Positions 1 through 13,197 of a stretch of 64,000 bases of DNA are shown piece after piece; the stretch's first letter is position 1; every line of letters begins with the position of its first letter. The position numbers and the translations under genes are program-made. Location of the stretch: the NCBI GenBank assembly GCA_963691705.1, contig OY829540.1, positions 1,250,001 through 1,314,000 of the forward strand. Direction: 5' to 3'. The notes beneath the pieces were generated by a model. It was not told the DNA's origin. It saw nothing but the letters and a program-made list of their open reading frames with translations, and did not search any database. Source of the DNA: Viola odorata (Eukaryota > Streptophyta > Magnoliopsida > Malpighiales > Violaceae).

Positions 1-480
1 TGAGGTTAAGGGTCTAACTCAACCATCAATGACAACAAGCGGCAGATGAGCAGTAACGTAAGTGATCAGATTTTGATTGCCAAACTATTCAGATCTATGA
101 TCCACCCACCTAACAAGGAGGCTCTGCTCTGCCTCTCACTATTTTACTGATTGCCTTAAAAAGAACATTACTTTATCTCTAATCTATCTCTAATTAACCT
201 TCATATTTGCCAACTTTGGGGGTTTTGCACCAAACCACGGCACTGCTATTTAAGTTAACTTTGGGGATTTTAATGATTACTTAATTACTCTATACAGGCA
301 AGCCATAGGAAGGAAGTACTTTTTGTCGGCAGTAGATAAATAATGAAGAAATTAGAAAAATTGGTGTCATGGGCAGAAGATGGTCCCAAGTTACGAAATC
401 TGGAAAACTATCAAAAACTAATGGGCCCAATTTCAAGTAAAAAGATTTTAAAAATTACATTCTTAAAACTTTAAGGTAAC
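1..480. other. no gene seen (probable GT14 intron)
   Basis: Unique-looking AT-rich sequence without a convincing open frame. I searched the minus strand for the missing C-terminal GT14 exon and did not find it here. Confidence 0.4.
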
Positions 481-488
481 ATTACATG

Positions 489-1355
489 TAGGGGCCGATC
501 CGATCCGATTTCACCAATCCGCTCCGATCCGAAAACATATCGGACAGAAATCGGATCAAGCTGTCGGAATCTCATCGTTTTGGGATTCCGACAGTCGGAT
601 TATTGGAATCTGACCATATCCCTAATTATTATGTGTACCCAACCCAACCGGTCAACCCTAAGTTCCTAATTCGCTGCCTCCTCTCCTCTCGCCTCGACAA
701 TCCACATCAACCATCAAAGATTCAAAACCACATCCAGCCTCATCCATCTCTACCGCACCAAATCTCAATCCCAAACCCAATCACTGCCAGCCACAACCCC
801 ACAATCCGAGTTTAATCAACCATCAATCAACCCATCCTCATCATCAATCCAAATCTCAGCCGGCTGCATCACAACCAAAACCCAGTCCGGTCCTCGGAAA
901 TAAGAAAAAGAAAAGAAATAGAAATAGAGAAGGGGAGAGTGAGATGGCCGAAGAAAGAGAGAAAATAAGAGAAAAATAAAGAAAAAAGAGGGAAAAGGAG
1001 AGAGAGATGTCGTGGTGACCGGTGAGGAAGGAATGAGGAAAGAAAGAAATAAAAAAATAGAAAGAAAAAATAGGAAAGTGAGGCGCAGGAAAGAAATGAG
1101 GAGTAAAAAATAGAAAAGAGAGATGAGATGAGAGAATAAAAAAAGAAAGAATAGGAAAGAAAAGAGAATGGACCGTGCGACCCAACACAAAAAAGAATGT
1201 TATTGTCGGGAAAATTCTAAAAAAATTCGAAAATCTGATCGAACCGATTCGATTCCGAACTCGTCGGATAAGTTTTGGATTTTCTAACAAAAAATTCGAA
1301 AAAATCCGATCCGAACTCAACGGATTCTGATCCGAAATTAGAATTCTCACCCCTA
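489..1355. mobile_element. non-autonomous hAT-like DNA transposon
   Basis: The ends read TAGGGGCCGA on the left and its near-inverse ending CACCCCTA on the right. They are flanked by a perfect 8-bp direct repeat ATTACATG (481-488 and 1356-1363), the hallmark of a hAT insertion. Subterminal regions are full of short CCGAT/ATCGG-type motifs in both orientations, typical transposase-binding sites. The middle (about 895-1165) is strongly purine-rich on this strand. No transposase is encoded. It sits in the third intron of the GT14 gene. Confidence 0.85.
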
Positions 1356-1596
1356 ATTACATGTACTTACTCCTACTACTCATCTACTAGTTTCTATTTT
1401 TTTGGAATTACCGGGTGTCCTTCCCCGTTCGAATTCGAGTTCGAGTTCTATCCGACCTCTAGTCTATACTGACAAAAATAAAATAAAATATATATCAACA
1501 ATAATAGAAAAATTAATAATTCATGGAGCCCATATGATTGTTAATGCAGTGTCCTTTTCATGAAAAGGGAGAAAAAGATAATAAATTAAAAAGAAC

Positions 1597-2506
1597 CTGT
1601 ATAGAGTTTAAAGGCCGTTGGCAGACTCCTTTGTTTAATCACCCACCAGATCTCTGATTTGTTGAGACTGTACAGCCCAGGATCTATCATAATCGGCTTC
1701 GCTCTTTTATTCCTAAACAAAAATAAATTAAGACAAAAAACTAATTAAAAATATTTTTTTTTCATGCCACACATTGCAAAAAAGAATTAAAAGTGTGTTA
1801 TCTATCTATCTCACAGTTTCCAGCCTAAGTGACTGGTGTGTTGAATAAAGTTGACATCTTTCGGTAACCCAGAGAATGCATCAATTAGATCTGGAAAATA
1901 AAAAAACAAAACTAGATGTCAACATATTAACTAATTAAGTAGGAAAATGTAATTAAAAAGAAGAAAGAAACTCACCCTACCATCTTGGGTGAGCAGTGGA
2001 TAATCAGAGGCACTAAGATTGATGAACCAGTCCCATTTGCAGGTCTTCAAAAGGATTGCCATTGCATGTAGGGTAGTGGAGAGCATTGTAGGACCTCTGT
2101 AAGTGACCAGATTAGATTTGGCAATGATCCAAACATTGCCCACCTGCCCTAACACAGGGTCACTTGCCACAGATTCAGCCACTGCTCTATGCTCTTCCTC
2201 TGGTGCATCATAGTCCACATGAATGAGATAGTAGTTCCCTGGATGGTAGAGTGCTCTCAACACCCTCATCAGCCTCTTTGCATCCCCTTTTGATGAAGAA
2301 ATCAAGTATGCAAAACTGACTGGATATGGGTTTGATTCCTCTAATTTCACCTGCTGCATAAAGTTGTTGTTTAGATTGATCATATTGACTGCTGGAGGGT
2401 TGAGGATTGGGATGATTGGTGTGGTGCTGAGTCTTGTTGGTATGTACAAGAGGTAGAAAAGGATGGAGGTTGCCATGAATGAGATCAAGAAAATCTTCAT
2501 ACCCAT
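1597..2506 (-). CDS. GT14 family glycosyltransferase (beta-glucuronosyltransferase-like), 5' three exons
   Basis: Likely a type II Golgi glycosyltransferase of family GT14 (core-2/I-branching-like; plant members add glucuronic acid to arabinogalactan proteins). Exon 1 (1981-2506) encodes a short cytosolic end, one hydrophobic anchor (about residues 4-22) and then the family blocks PVSFAYLISSSKGD, YHPGNYYLIHVD, SNLVTYRGPTML and DWFINLSASDYPLLTQD. Exon 2 (1815-1890) continues DLIDAFSGLPKDVNFIQHTS and exon 3 (1597-1712) gives IIDPGLYSLNKSEIW-like sequence ending at KLYT. All three junctions keep frame with GT/AG ends. The C-terminal exon of about 150 residues was not found; intron 3 carries a hAT element, so the exon probably lies left of the window. 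The start is the first ATG before the anchor. Loss of the last exon cannot be excluded. Confidence 0.85.
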
Positions 2507-3515
2507 TTCTTCAAGATTTCATTAGAGGAAAGCAGGTGAGGAGGAGGAGGAATAACAAGATTGGTGTGTGGAGCAGATCTTGTTGGTGTTGGAGTATAGT
2601 GTACCTTACTTTGAAGGGAAGCCCTCCATTTGACAATTGTCACATTTTCAGCTGTTGATTTGTTCGACTTTTTTAATAGCCAGCACCACAGATGTTATGG
2701 TGGGGAAATTAAATTACTGTATTCATTAATGGTTGGTTGTGTTGCCTTTATCCAAGATAGAAAGCAAGTGGGGTAGATTTAGATTTAGATTTAGCTTCTG
2801 GTTGTGACGCAAACTTCAACATATCACGTCTTTCTCAGTTACCATTTGGAGTAGTAATTTGTAACTTTTACCATTATTTTTCTTCTAAATTGAGGTGAAA
2901 TTTAAATATTTATATCGGTTTTCATTGTAATTTTAATTTATTTATCAAATTGGTTGTTACTCAAGTTCGAATCTTACTCGTTTATACAGGTGAACTTTGT
3001 TATAGCTTAGACTAAGAGAATAAGCTGATGAACCAAACTGCAATTGCATTAATTATTGTAGTGGAGACAAAATGTTTTGCACTTTTCTTGTTCTCCTAAG
3101 TCCCTAACCCATCTATCCCACCTAAACTCTCTCAACCCCGAACGGTCCCGTATTGTGATGCAACGTTTTTGGATGCTTTGCTTATAATGTGGTAGGTACA
3201 GCAGTCATTATCATCAAAGCATTGCTTTACCATCTAAAGCTTAATGCTTGATTATTTCATAATGTATTAGACGTTAGCAATCGGTGAGTTTATAACACTA
3301 ATAAAAAAAAAGTTTATATATAAAACAAAATAAGATGAATTAGCATATGCATAATCTTCTAATGGATAAGATGAATTGAATTGAATATAATAATATATAA
3401 AAAGTGGTTAGTCAGTTGTTAAACCTAACATGTCTCTTTTTTAGATGGTGGGACACGGGCGCACGGGTCTCATTTCCCCTCTTGTGTTCTTTATTTTACA
3501 AAAGGAAGGCAAACA
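2507..3515. other. intergenic, GT14 promoter side
   Basis: Holds the 5' leader and presumed promoter of the GT14 gene on the minus strand, a short (atttag)n run near 2775 and AT-rich sequence. No other gene seen. Confidence 0.4.
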
Positions 3516-3520
3516 ACTTA

Positions 3521-4028
3521 ACTGTTTGGCGTTCCGGTTCTGCTCCGAAAAGTGCTGTGAGTAAAAGTACTGTGGGAAAATCACTTTTGCGCAAAGCAGT
3601 GTGTTGTTTGGTAAACATTTTTTAAAAGTGCTGTGGGAAACGAGAGATTGTTTTTGGTGTTTGGTAAAACTATAAAAATGAAAGAGTTGGAGTATAAAAC
3701 TCATTTTAAAAAAATTAATAAAAATAGGAAAAGTGGGTCTAGAATTACTTATCTCGAGATGGAGATTTTATTGTGATAGTTTTTAATTTATTTTGTGCAT
3801 TATATAAAGTAAAAAAATAAAAATAAAAAAGGAGGAGAGAGAGGGTGCAAACGCACCCTCCTTATCCCACTGCACCAAAATGGTGCAGTGGCTTTAAGAG
3901 GCATTTTACAAAGGGAAAGGAAAGTGCTTTTGGGAAGCACTTTTGGAAAGGTGTTTACCAAACACCTTTCCTAGCTTTTGGGTTGGGAAAATCACTTTTC
4001 CCAACCCAAACCACAACCCCAAAGGGGT
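3521..4028 (+). mobile_element. Tourist/Harbinger-like MITE, copy 1
   Basis: About 510 bp, closely similar over its length to 60803-61313 in the same orientation and, in shortened inverted form, to 57590-57932. It starts ACTGTTTGGCGTTCCGG and ends with a CCCCAAAGGGGT block. Flanking ACTTA occurs on both sides (3516-3520 and 4029-4033), containing the TTA target expected of PIF/Harbinger elements. Non-coding; short frames inside it are not genes. Confidence 0.7.
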
Positions 4029-4030
4029 AC

Positions 4031-4750
4031 TTAAAAAGTGTAACATCTTCTCCACGAGAGTATCACGCATACACTGCAGAATGCACACGGAACGTATAAC
4101 TTATAAGAGATTCTACAAGTATTTTATTTCTCGTCGCGAGTTCGAATTTCACCTTATGAAAAAAAGAAAAAGGAAAAGAAAGTCGAAAGAGTCGTCGAGA
4201 ACAAGTGACCATAAAAGTTGCTCATCTGTCTCCCTGCAGCTAGTCCTACCTTCTCCGCACCTTCCCTTTAACGTCACTATGCATGGCATGCCCACTTCAT
4301 AATGCAAAACTCACACAACACACAACCCAATAGTATGTGTGATTAAGAAGAGAGTTTGAAATGTGTTGGAGAAGGAGATGACCTGGTCATCAGTCATCAC
4401 TTCAGATTCTTAAATCGCATTACAGAACGTATGTTCCTTCCAAGAAAATTAATTTGTTTTATTGATTGATTTAACCGGTTTTTAATGGATCCAACTTTGA
4501 AATCTATATCTAACCCGTTTCATACAAATTTATAAAGTCAACTCAAACCCGTTTCATCACGGGTCAGTCTGGGTTCCCATATGTATGTATAGGAATTTTT
4601 GGAGCACGTGACTGGTGTAAAATCGTGCCTGCCATGAAAGTTGAAGCAAAAACCAGCAAGTATATAACCACTCTCCCCCTCTCTCCGTATATATATAATA
4701 AACAATTACATCAACCAAAGACCAAGACTTTCTTCAGAATTGCATTTTCA
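4031..4750. promoter_or_regulatory. upstream region of the choline-transporter-like gene
   Basis: No gene. A TATATAA box at 4661-4667 followed by a CT-rich stretch lies 84-90 bases ahead of the ATG at 4751, a reasonable plant core promoter. Inferred from sequence only. Confidence 0.35.
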
Positions 4751-6497
4751 ATGGATAGAAGCAAGACTACACCAGATACTACTAATCTGCAGAACTTCCA
4801 CATTCAAGTTCAAGCCGAGACTTTTCCATCTCATCAACAACTTCCCATCAAGGTTCAACTTTTCTAATTAATTAACTCCATCTCTGTCTCTGTCTCTTTC
4901 TATTTCCTTCCTCCATCACCTTCATTCTTCATCTTTCCTTCCTCTTTAATTTGTCTCCTTTCTTGCTTTTCTTCACTTCTTGTACCCGAATCTTGATTTT
5001 GCTGCTAGATTGATCAGAGTGATTCCATGCATCTTTCAAGGGTAGAATGATTTGCTTCTATTGGGATTTTGACTTTCTAAACTCTGTACCAATTACTTAA
5101 ATTGGCTCTGTTCTTGTTTCAGGTTCAAGAATCAAGAACCGGCCAAATTGACAACACAAAAGTGGGGGGACAATTTGCGCAGGGACTCTTTCGAGTCTTG
5201 TTCTTGGCACACTTCATCCTAATTGCAATCTTGGTGATCTTCCTCACCATCCGCGGCCTCCTCCCTCCCTACAGCAATAAATTCCATGCCAAGAAATGGT
5301 ATCCACCTCTCCTGACAGCAACAGCATCTGCTGGAATTGTGGCTTTTACATGCCAATGGATCACTCTCTGCAACCCAGCAAGAGCCATCAAAATGGCCTT
5401 CTGGTTTAGCCCCTTGCTTACATGTGCACTTGGTGTTCTTCTTGTATTGATTGGTTCTGCTGCAAGTTTAGGACTTGGTGTAATTGCTGTAGTTCTAGCT
5501 TTCATTCTTTCCCTCTATGCTTGTTGGGTCTATCCGCGGCTTGACTATGCCATCAAGATTCTGTCAGTTTCTTCAGCTTTCCCTCCAGCCAAAACTGCAG
5601 AACAGGTTGCTATTACCATTGCGATAAGCATTCTTTATTCAACTTTCTTGGTGTCTGGAATTGGTGGAGCTACTGCTTCTGGAAAGGAACTAGATATCTT
5701 GTTCATATGTGTGATCCTGCTTAGCCTGGCATGGAGTATGCAGGTGATCAAGAACACACTGCAGGTTACCATTTCACGCATCAAGTTCATACATTTTGCA
5801 ATTGGGGCAGATTTTGAAACACGAATTGCCACTCAGGACACTGTCAAATACCTGATGGGGAGTGTCTGCATTGGGTCAGCCCTTGTGCCAATCATTACAG
5901 TGGTTCGAAGCTCGGCAAGGTTGATTACTCGGATTGCAGGGGGTACGGATGAGTTCTTGTTCTCCTGTGCTAGTTGTTATTCTGGTCTAGCTTCAGCACT
6001 CGTGAACTATGGGAATCGGTGGGGTTTTGTGCAAGTAGGGGTTTACAAGAAGGGTTTTGTGCAGGCATCTGCAGACACATGGGAGTTGCTAAGGACAGCT
6101 GGGTTACAGCCGCTGATCGATCAGGATCTGACAGGGTCATTCTGTTTCCTCTGTGGTATGGCAGGAGGAGCAATTTCCGCACTGATTGGAGGAATATGGA
6201 CACTAGTTGTTCATAAAAGCTATGCAATAGAAGTTGCAATCTGTGCTTACTTGATCGGCTATTTCATGGTAAGAGCCTGCTCATTAGCTTTCCTTCCTGT
6301 AAGGATAGAAAACATAATCTTTGCACTGACAAGTTTGATGCCAACTTTTGTGTTTTTTCCAGTGTCGCGTAGCTATGGCGTGGCCGATGGCATGTGTATC
6401 AGCATACTACATTGCTTATGCTGAGAATCCAGGGAATCTTCGGTTTGACTCCACCATCCCGGATCGCATTCAAGAACTTCAGAGATATGGAGCTTGA
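4751..6497 (+). CDS. choline transporter-like (CTL/PNS1 family) membrane protein
   Basis: Three exons join in frame to 460 residues: 4751-4852, 5123-6268 and 6363-6497. Intron 1 lies between AAG and GTTCAA and ends TTTCAG; intron 2 starts GTAAGA. A polar N-terminal tail of about 60 residues precedes some ten hydrophobic segments, beginning with FLAHFILIAILVIFLTI. The C-terminal half shows the plasma-membrane choline transporter (DUF580) pattern, including SCASCYSGLASALVNYGNRWGFVQ broken into shorter conserved runs, and an ISALIGGIW segment. The protein ends AYAENPGNLRFDSTIPDRIQ. The family moves choline or related solutes and affects membrane trafficking in plants; substrate here is unknown. 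The ATG at 4751 is the first downstream of the TATA box. Length is normal for the shorter plant CTL group. Confidence 0.88.
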
Positions 6498-7109
6498 CCA
6501 TCATTCAAAAGACATAGTTCAACATATAGCCTAATCCAACTTGTAGTTAGGGTACTTCAAAGCTGTTACCTGAAACTTGTACAGAAAAAACACCAGAGAT
6601 AGATCAAGCGATTCTAAAAAGCATGTGATTTTCCATATCACTGCAATTTTTGGTTGTGAATGCCATAATTCTTCTATTCAATTACATTGTCTTCAAATTT
6701 CCTGTCATGGTACATGGTAATGTCCTTGTATATTCACTTCTGATATTGGTGAATTCAATCATATCAGAGCACCAAAACTATAACTGTTGGTATGGTCAAA
6801 AAGGATGACATTCTAATGTCAATGGAAGGTTATTGTTTTTACTCTGACAAGCGTGAAATGAAGGAAAATTGGAAAAAAAAAGTTCGTTCAAGTTAACAAG
6901 ACACGAGGCGGAGAGGAAGAATATCATTAACAAAATGAACCATGTTCTGCATGTTTGTTTCCGTTACATTATCGGCAAAAGTTAAAACTAGACATTGAAG
7001 CATACAATACGGTGTTGAAAGGCTGCATAACTATAACGAATGTAACCTCGACCTTTCAATGCAAGAAAGGCTACAGCGAAATCAAAGGGAGAACATCAGA
7101 ACACAAAAG
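6498..7109. other. convergent 3' ends, no gene
   Basis: Holds the 3' UTRs of the CTL gene (+) and of the DnaJ-type gene (-). Nothing else seen. Confidence 0.5.
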
Positions 7110-8990
7110 TTATATGCGTCCAGTATGACCTCGACCACCACATTCTGAGCACAGTGTGTTACCTGTTCCACCGCAACCTACAAAAACAACAGATGCCATA
7201 TTAGCACATTGCTTTTGCAAATGTAAGACACTAGGTCAAGTAACCATGATGGTTTTCTACATATGGAGCAACAATCAAGGTGAAGGACAAGGCAATAAAG
7301 ATTCAAATCTTTTCAATACAGATACTCTATAATCCTAGATAAAGTATATCAGTTTAGGTTAAACAACATAATAATGCAAACCAATAAAGTTAACAAAAAA
7401 CATAGCAGCAGCAATTTAAGTACTATGATCAGTAAACTGTTGCCTTAGAGTTTTTAAGGCCTCAACCATACTACCGCTGAGTGGCATAAACAGAGAATTT
7501 TTTTTCTGAGCATTTTACTTGTGATAAAAATTGGAAAATAAACTGCCAATACGCGAGCAATTAACATTAAAGTGAAAATCGGGAAAAGCGCTGATGAGTG
7601 GAGAGATAAGAACCAAGATGAAAGTATAGCTACAATCAACAGTTTTCAATGTGGCTAGATCTGAAAAATGGAAAATCATTCATCACTGGAAAAATCACAA
7701 GCACATAAACAGTGAAATAGAAAACATAGAAAGACAAATGTCTTCATCATAAAAGCAGAAGACCAGAAAAGTAATGACAAGCATCTATCACTAGATGCTA
7801 CCATTTTGTTTGAGCAAAACATACCAATTCATCTCATAAACAAGCTTACAACCGAAAGGAGAACAACTATCTCACAAGGGCAATATTTTACCATGATATA
7901 CAGAAATCAAGAGTATTTCAAGAGTGAAAGTGTAGTTTAAATGCAGAACCAGGAATATTTTTTTATTGAACATCCAAATAGAAGGATAATTTACCTAGGC
8001 ACCGAACTTTGACCATGATACCCTGGCTCTCCATTATCGAGTCAACATACAAGCCTGAACCAGCACAAGTGGTGCAAAGAACTGCACCCTTGGCATGACA
8101 ACTAGAACATCGAGGATTATCTCCAATTGACTTTTCAGACAAAGAAATACCAATTGGCTTATCAATTCTCTCCTCCGGTACAGGCTTATCATAGCAAAAC
8201 AGAGATTCCAGACTGCTTCTTCGTCTATGCACATCTCCTGACGAACTTGAATCCACCTGAAGCATCAAAACAATTCCTATTAAGGTATTTTTCAGTGGTA
8301 ACCACTTCAATTTCCGAGAAGGATGGGAAGAATTGAGCCAATGTAAATGACAAAAATAAAGATATGGCAACTCTAAGTCATGGTTATAATTGCAACAAGC
8401 CACCAAGGAAGATGCAAGTTTGGCAATCCAATATATAATCAACATCAAGAGAGCTCATTCATGGAGAGGCAAAAGCAAATCCTATCAACTTTAACTGAAC
8501 TAATTCATTAGTCTAGCATTTTAACCAGCATTTCCTGTCCGCAAGCACATAACTAATATGAAAACGCCCACTTTTTGAACCCAAAGAAGTATTACTAAGG
8601 TAAAAGAACGTCAAGTAAAAAAAACTAGAACCAAAGCTTAAAGAGGGAAGTTCCAACTCTTACAACAACAAAATCAAAAGTAGCAGTTTGTAACTTTAAC
8701 CCAAAATAAAACACAACACCTATTTAAATAACAAACTAACAACACAGTACCCCACTAATTGTAATTCACTTTCAAAGAAAAAATTTCAAAAAAAAATTGC
8801 TGACCCCATAGGAAGCAGAGGAAAAGGCAGAGCCATTGGGGGTATTGGCATAGACTTTTGGAAAGCGTCCACTTGCACCAGAGCTCAACCCACAACTAAT
8901 CTCATTACAGCTCTGTTTGCGTAGCTTTGTTGAAGAACAACAAATAGGCATCCCAAGCGATGATCCTGCAATTCTAATACTGCAATCCAT
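7110..8990 (-). CDS. DnaJ-type cysteine-rich zinc-finger protein, probably plastid
   Basis: Three exons (8805-8990, 7995-8256, 7110-7177) join in frame to 171 residues. The first about 60 residues are Ser-rich and basic with few acids, like a chloroplast transit peptide. The C-terminal 60 residues hold four CxxC pairs: CSSCHAKGAVLCTTCAGSG and then CLGCGGTGNTLCSECGGRGH, which is the DnaJ zinc-binding domain without a J domain. Between them is a conserved YVDSIMESQGIMVKVRC segment. Relatives such as BSD2 and other thylakoid-associated DnaJ-zinc-finger proteins act as chaperone or thiol-disulphide factors for photosynthetic complexes; which role applies here is not shown. The gene faces the broken NKAP-like gene head-to-head. 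Confidence 0.85.
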
Positions 8991-9449
8991 TTAGCACCCA
9001 GGAAAGAAAATCACGAAAAAGGAGCTCCCCGTAATCGCAAATTCTTCAAAACCCAGAAAGATTTAAGCTTTTGGGTGGAAATGTAGAAACAGCTTTGAAA
9101 GAATCGATTATAGGTAGATGGGTCGTTACTCGTTTGTCCCTCTTGTTGTTATCGATGCAGTGCCAGTGGAGCAACGCAGCAAATGTTAGGTTCGGTGGGT
9201 AGGTCGGAGTCCAAGTCCGAGTCCGACTGTCCGATTTCATATGGGTGATGGGTCGCAGTTAACTTGAAAATGTAACACAAGACTATTTCCAAAGCACTGT
9301 AAGCCCAACACATTTGGGTTGGGCTTGAAATTTGAGGACCTGTTTGTTTATTATATATATTTAATAATTTGTCATTTTTTGAACTGCCTCGACTCGAGTC
9401 TATTTTTTATTTTTATTTTTCTATAAAAGCGCGCAAACATAGCTCTATC
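8991..9449. promoter_or_regulatory. shared upstream region of two divergent genes
   Basis: About 450 bases separate the DnaJ-type gene start (-) from the NKAP-like leader (+). A TATAAAA box near 9422 faces the plus strand. If the NKAP-like copy is dead, this promoter may now serve mainly the minus-strand gene. Confidence 0.35.
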
Positions 9450-10562
<1,113 letters not shown>

Positions 10563-10574
10563 TATTCAACCCAT

Positions 10575-10987
10575 ATATTTTACATAATAATGCTAGGAGG
10601 GCATTTTAGTATTTTACACCTATAAATATCAGAGGGGCATATTGGTATTTGAGAAGAGAAGATATTTTGTATTCAACCCATATAAAAGGAAGGGGTTGCA
10701 GCAAGAAAAAGGGGGAGGTACACGCGCACGCTTGCCGTTATTCTGTCCATAGTTACTCCTACTATTCACTCTAAACAAATATACTCTTATTTTTCACGTC
10801 ATCTAACTTGACCGTCGAAGCCTCTACACTGGAGGCCTCCCCCGGTGCTTTTCAGGTACCACGTGACAGAGCAGAACCAGATCTAGGTCAACCCCATCAA
10901 TCCTACTTCCACCTCAGCATCACTCTTAACAGAATTACACTCACCCCCCACCCACCCACCCACCCACCCACCCGCATAGGAATATTA
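10575..10987 (+). repeat. left LTR of the non-coding retroelement
   Basis: Shares near-identical sequence with 13198-13588 from ACATAATAATGCTAGG to CATAGGAATAT. It differs by a (CACC)n expansion at about 10947-10972 that accounts for most of the length difference. Confidence 0.7.
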
Positions 10988-11289
10988 TTTGGTGCTCTTG
11001 TTGAGAGTTTGGATTATTACTTGAGATCGGCCAACTCTATCGGTATCGGAAATTCCTATCATCCATCTCCGTTTCTTCAAACGGATTTTTCGGTCAGTTC
11101 AATCGGTATTGGAAATTCCTATCATCCATCTCCGATTCTTCAAACGGATTTTTCGGTCAAACGAATTTTTTTGGTCACAGCTTTTTTCGATCAAACGGAT
11201 TTTTCGGCTAGCTCTATCGGCCATTCCAATAGGCCAGCTCAAACGGACTTATGGTCAAACGGATTTCAAATTCTTACGTGAAACCTATC

Positions 11290-11655
11290 TCCATTTTCTT
11301 CGAACGGACGACTAGAGAGAGCTGTCATGTCAGCTGACGGTATGCCTTTGTGGCCCAGATCCTGTCGTGCATTGACATACGATCATGCACGGGGGAACGA
11401 CTTAAGGATGCACGTTAAGAAAAGTCCCAAACCCATCTCCGTTTCCTCAAACGAACGACTGGAGAAAATCCATCTCCATTTTCTTCAAACGGAAGACTGG
11501 AGAGAGCTGCTCTATCAGCTGACGGTATACCCTTGTTGCCAGATCCGGTCGTGCATTGACATACGATCATGCACGGGGGAATGGCTTAAGGATACGAGTT
11601 AAGAAAGGTCCCAAAGCCATCTCCGTTTCTTCAAACGGATGACTGGAGGAAAGTA
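11290..11655 (+). repeat. two copies of a ~182-bp tandem repeat
   Basis: The block beginning TCCATTTTCTTCGAACGGA near 11290 recurs near 11472 with shared inner words such as CAGCTGACGGTAT and CATACGATCATGCACGGGGG. It lies inside the LTR element and is non-coding. Confidence 0.6.
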
Positions 11656-11760
11656 TTAAGGATACACGTTCATATTATTACATGAAATCCATCTACGTTT
11701 TCTTCAAACGGACGTATTGAAGTGCTTGACTCTCTTGGCTGAAATATTTGGTGTTAGTTT

Positions 11761-12557
11761 TCTCTTGGCAGTTGTATTGAGTTTCGGGGAAAAAATTATA
11801 TCTTTTCCATACGCGCCTAGAATTTTCTTTATGATATCTTGATTTGAAGATAATTGAAAGGGCTAAAATTCTTGTGCAGAAATCTAAGTGATATTTTGAG
11901 GCTAGCTAGGCGTTTTTAATCCTCAAAGTTACGCCACAGGTTTGGGCAGATTGTTTCTTTTCTCTTCGCAGTTATATCGAGTTTCGGGAAAAAAATCATA
12001 TCTTTTCCATACGAGCCCAGAATTTTCTTTATGATATCTTGATTTGAAGATAATTGAAAAGGCTACAATTATTATACAGAAATTTAAGTGATAGTTTGAG
12101 GTTATCTAGGCATTTTTTAGCCTCAAAGTGACGTCAAAAGTTTGGGCAGATTGTTTCTTTTCTCTTCGTAGTTATATCGAGTTTCGGGGAAAAAATTATA
12201 TCTTTTCCATAACACTCAGAATTTTCTTATTGATAGCTCAATTTGAAGAAAATTGAAAGTGCTACAATTCTTGTGCAGAAATCTAAGTGAAATTTTGAGG
12301 CTAGCTAGGCGTTCTTGAGCCTCAAAGTTACGGCACAGGTTTGGGCAGATTGTTTCTTTTCTCTTGGCAGTTGTATTGAGTTTCGGGAAAAAAATCATAT
12401 CTTCTTCATATATGTCCAGAATTTCCTTTAAGATAGCTTGATTTGAAGATAATTGAAAGGGCTACAATTCTTATGCAGAAATCTAAGTGAGATTTTGAGG
12501 TTATCTAGGCGTTATTGAGCCTCAAAGTGACGCCACAAGTTTGGGCAGATTGTTTCT
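11761..12557 (+). repeat. four tandem copies of a ~200-bp unit
   Basis: Units start at 11761, 11961, 12161 and 12360, each opening with TCTCTTSGCAGTTRTATYGA and containing TTGATTTGAAGATAATTGAAA-like and GCCTCAAAGT words, and ending TTTGGGCAGATTGTTTC. Periods are 200, 200 and 199 bases. Non-coding interior of the LTR element. Confidence 0.85.
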
Positions 12558-12837
12558 CTGTGTTTTTAATTTTTCGTTGGAGTATTGCTATCGTACTTAT
12601 TGAAATATTCTCCAAGTTATTAAGACATCTAATGGTAATTATGTATTCAGAACTGTACTCACAGCCAGACTGATTTTACTGATTAATTGTAGCTATTTTT
12701 CTGTCAATTCTACGTCTGTTTGGATTTTGATGGATGTCTTGGCCTAATTTCGTAGCTGTTTTTTTAGCAAGCTTTCTGGCTAATGTTTGGTTCAAATTTG
12801 TGGTTGATTTTGGATAATTTTGGGGCTGTTTCTGGGT

Positions 12838-12988
12838 TAGTCAAACAGATTTTCAGTCAAATGGATTTCAGGCAAACAAATTTCTCAGTCAAACGGTTCA
12901 CCAAACGGATTTCAGTCAAACGGATTTTCAGGCAAACGGATTTTCAATCAAACAGGTTGGTCAAACGGATTTTCAGTCAAACGGATTC
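12838..12988 (+). repeat. short (TCAAACGGATTTTCAG)n-type array
   Basis: About ten degenerate copies of a 15-17 bp word, in the same LTR element; similar CAAACGGATTT words also occur at 11080-11270. Confidence 0.7.
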
Positions 12989-13197
12989 CATTCATAAGTC
13001 ATGCAGTTACTAGGAATGAGGCTTCCGAGAGCATGCATATTATGGAAAACATGTGTGATAGCGAACACAGGTGATTGGATCAAGCAAGCGGGTGTCATCC
13101 ATCATTAGCACCAAATGGGTAGCATGTTGTCAGCCTCATATATCAGTATCCGAAATGGAGCCCTTGGTAAACACTCAGGCTGGGTTTTTGTTGGGCT

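Noticed and set aside
816..1350. Long hydrophobic Phe/Leu/Ser frames on the minus strand
   Set aside because: They are translations of a purine-rich tract inside a hAT element; no family resemblance.
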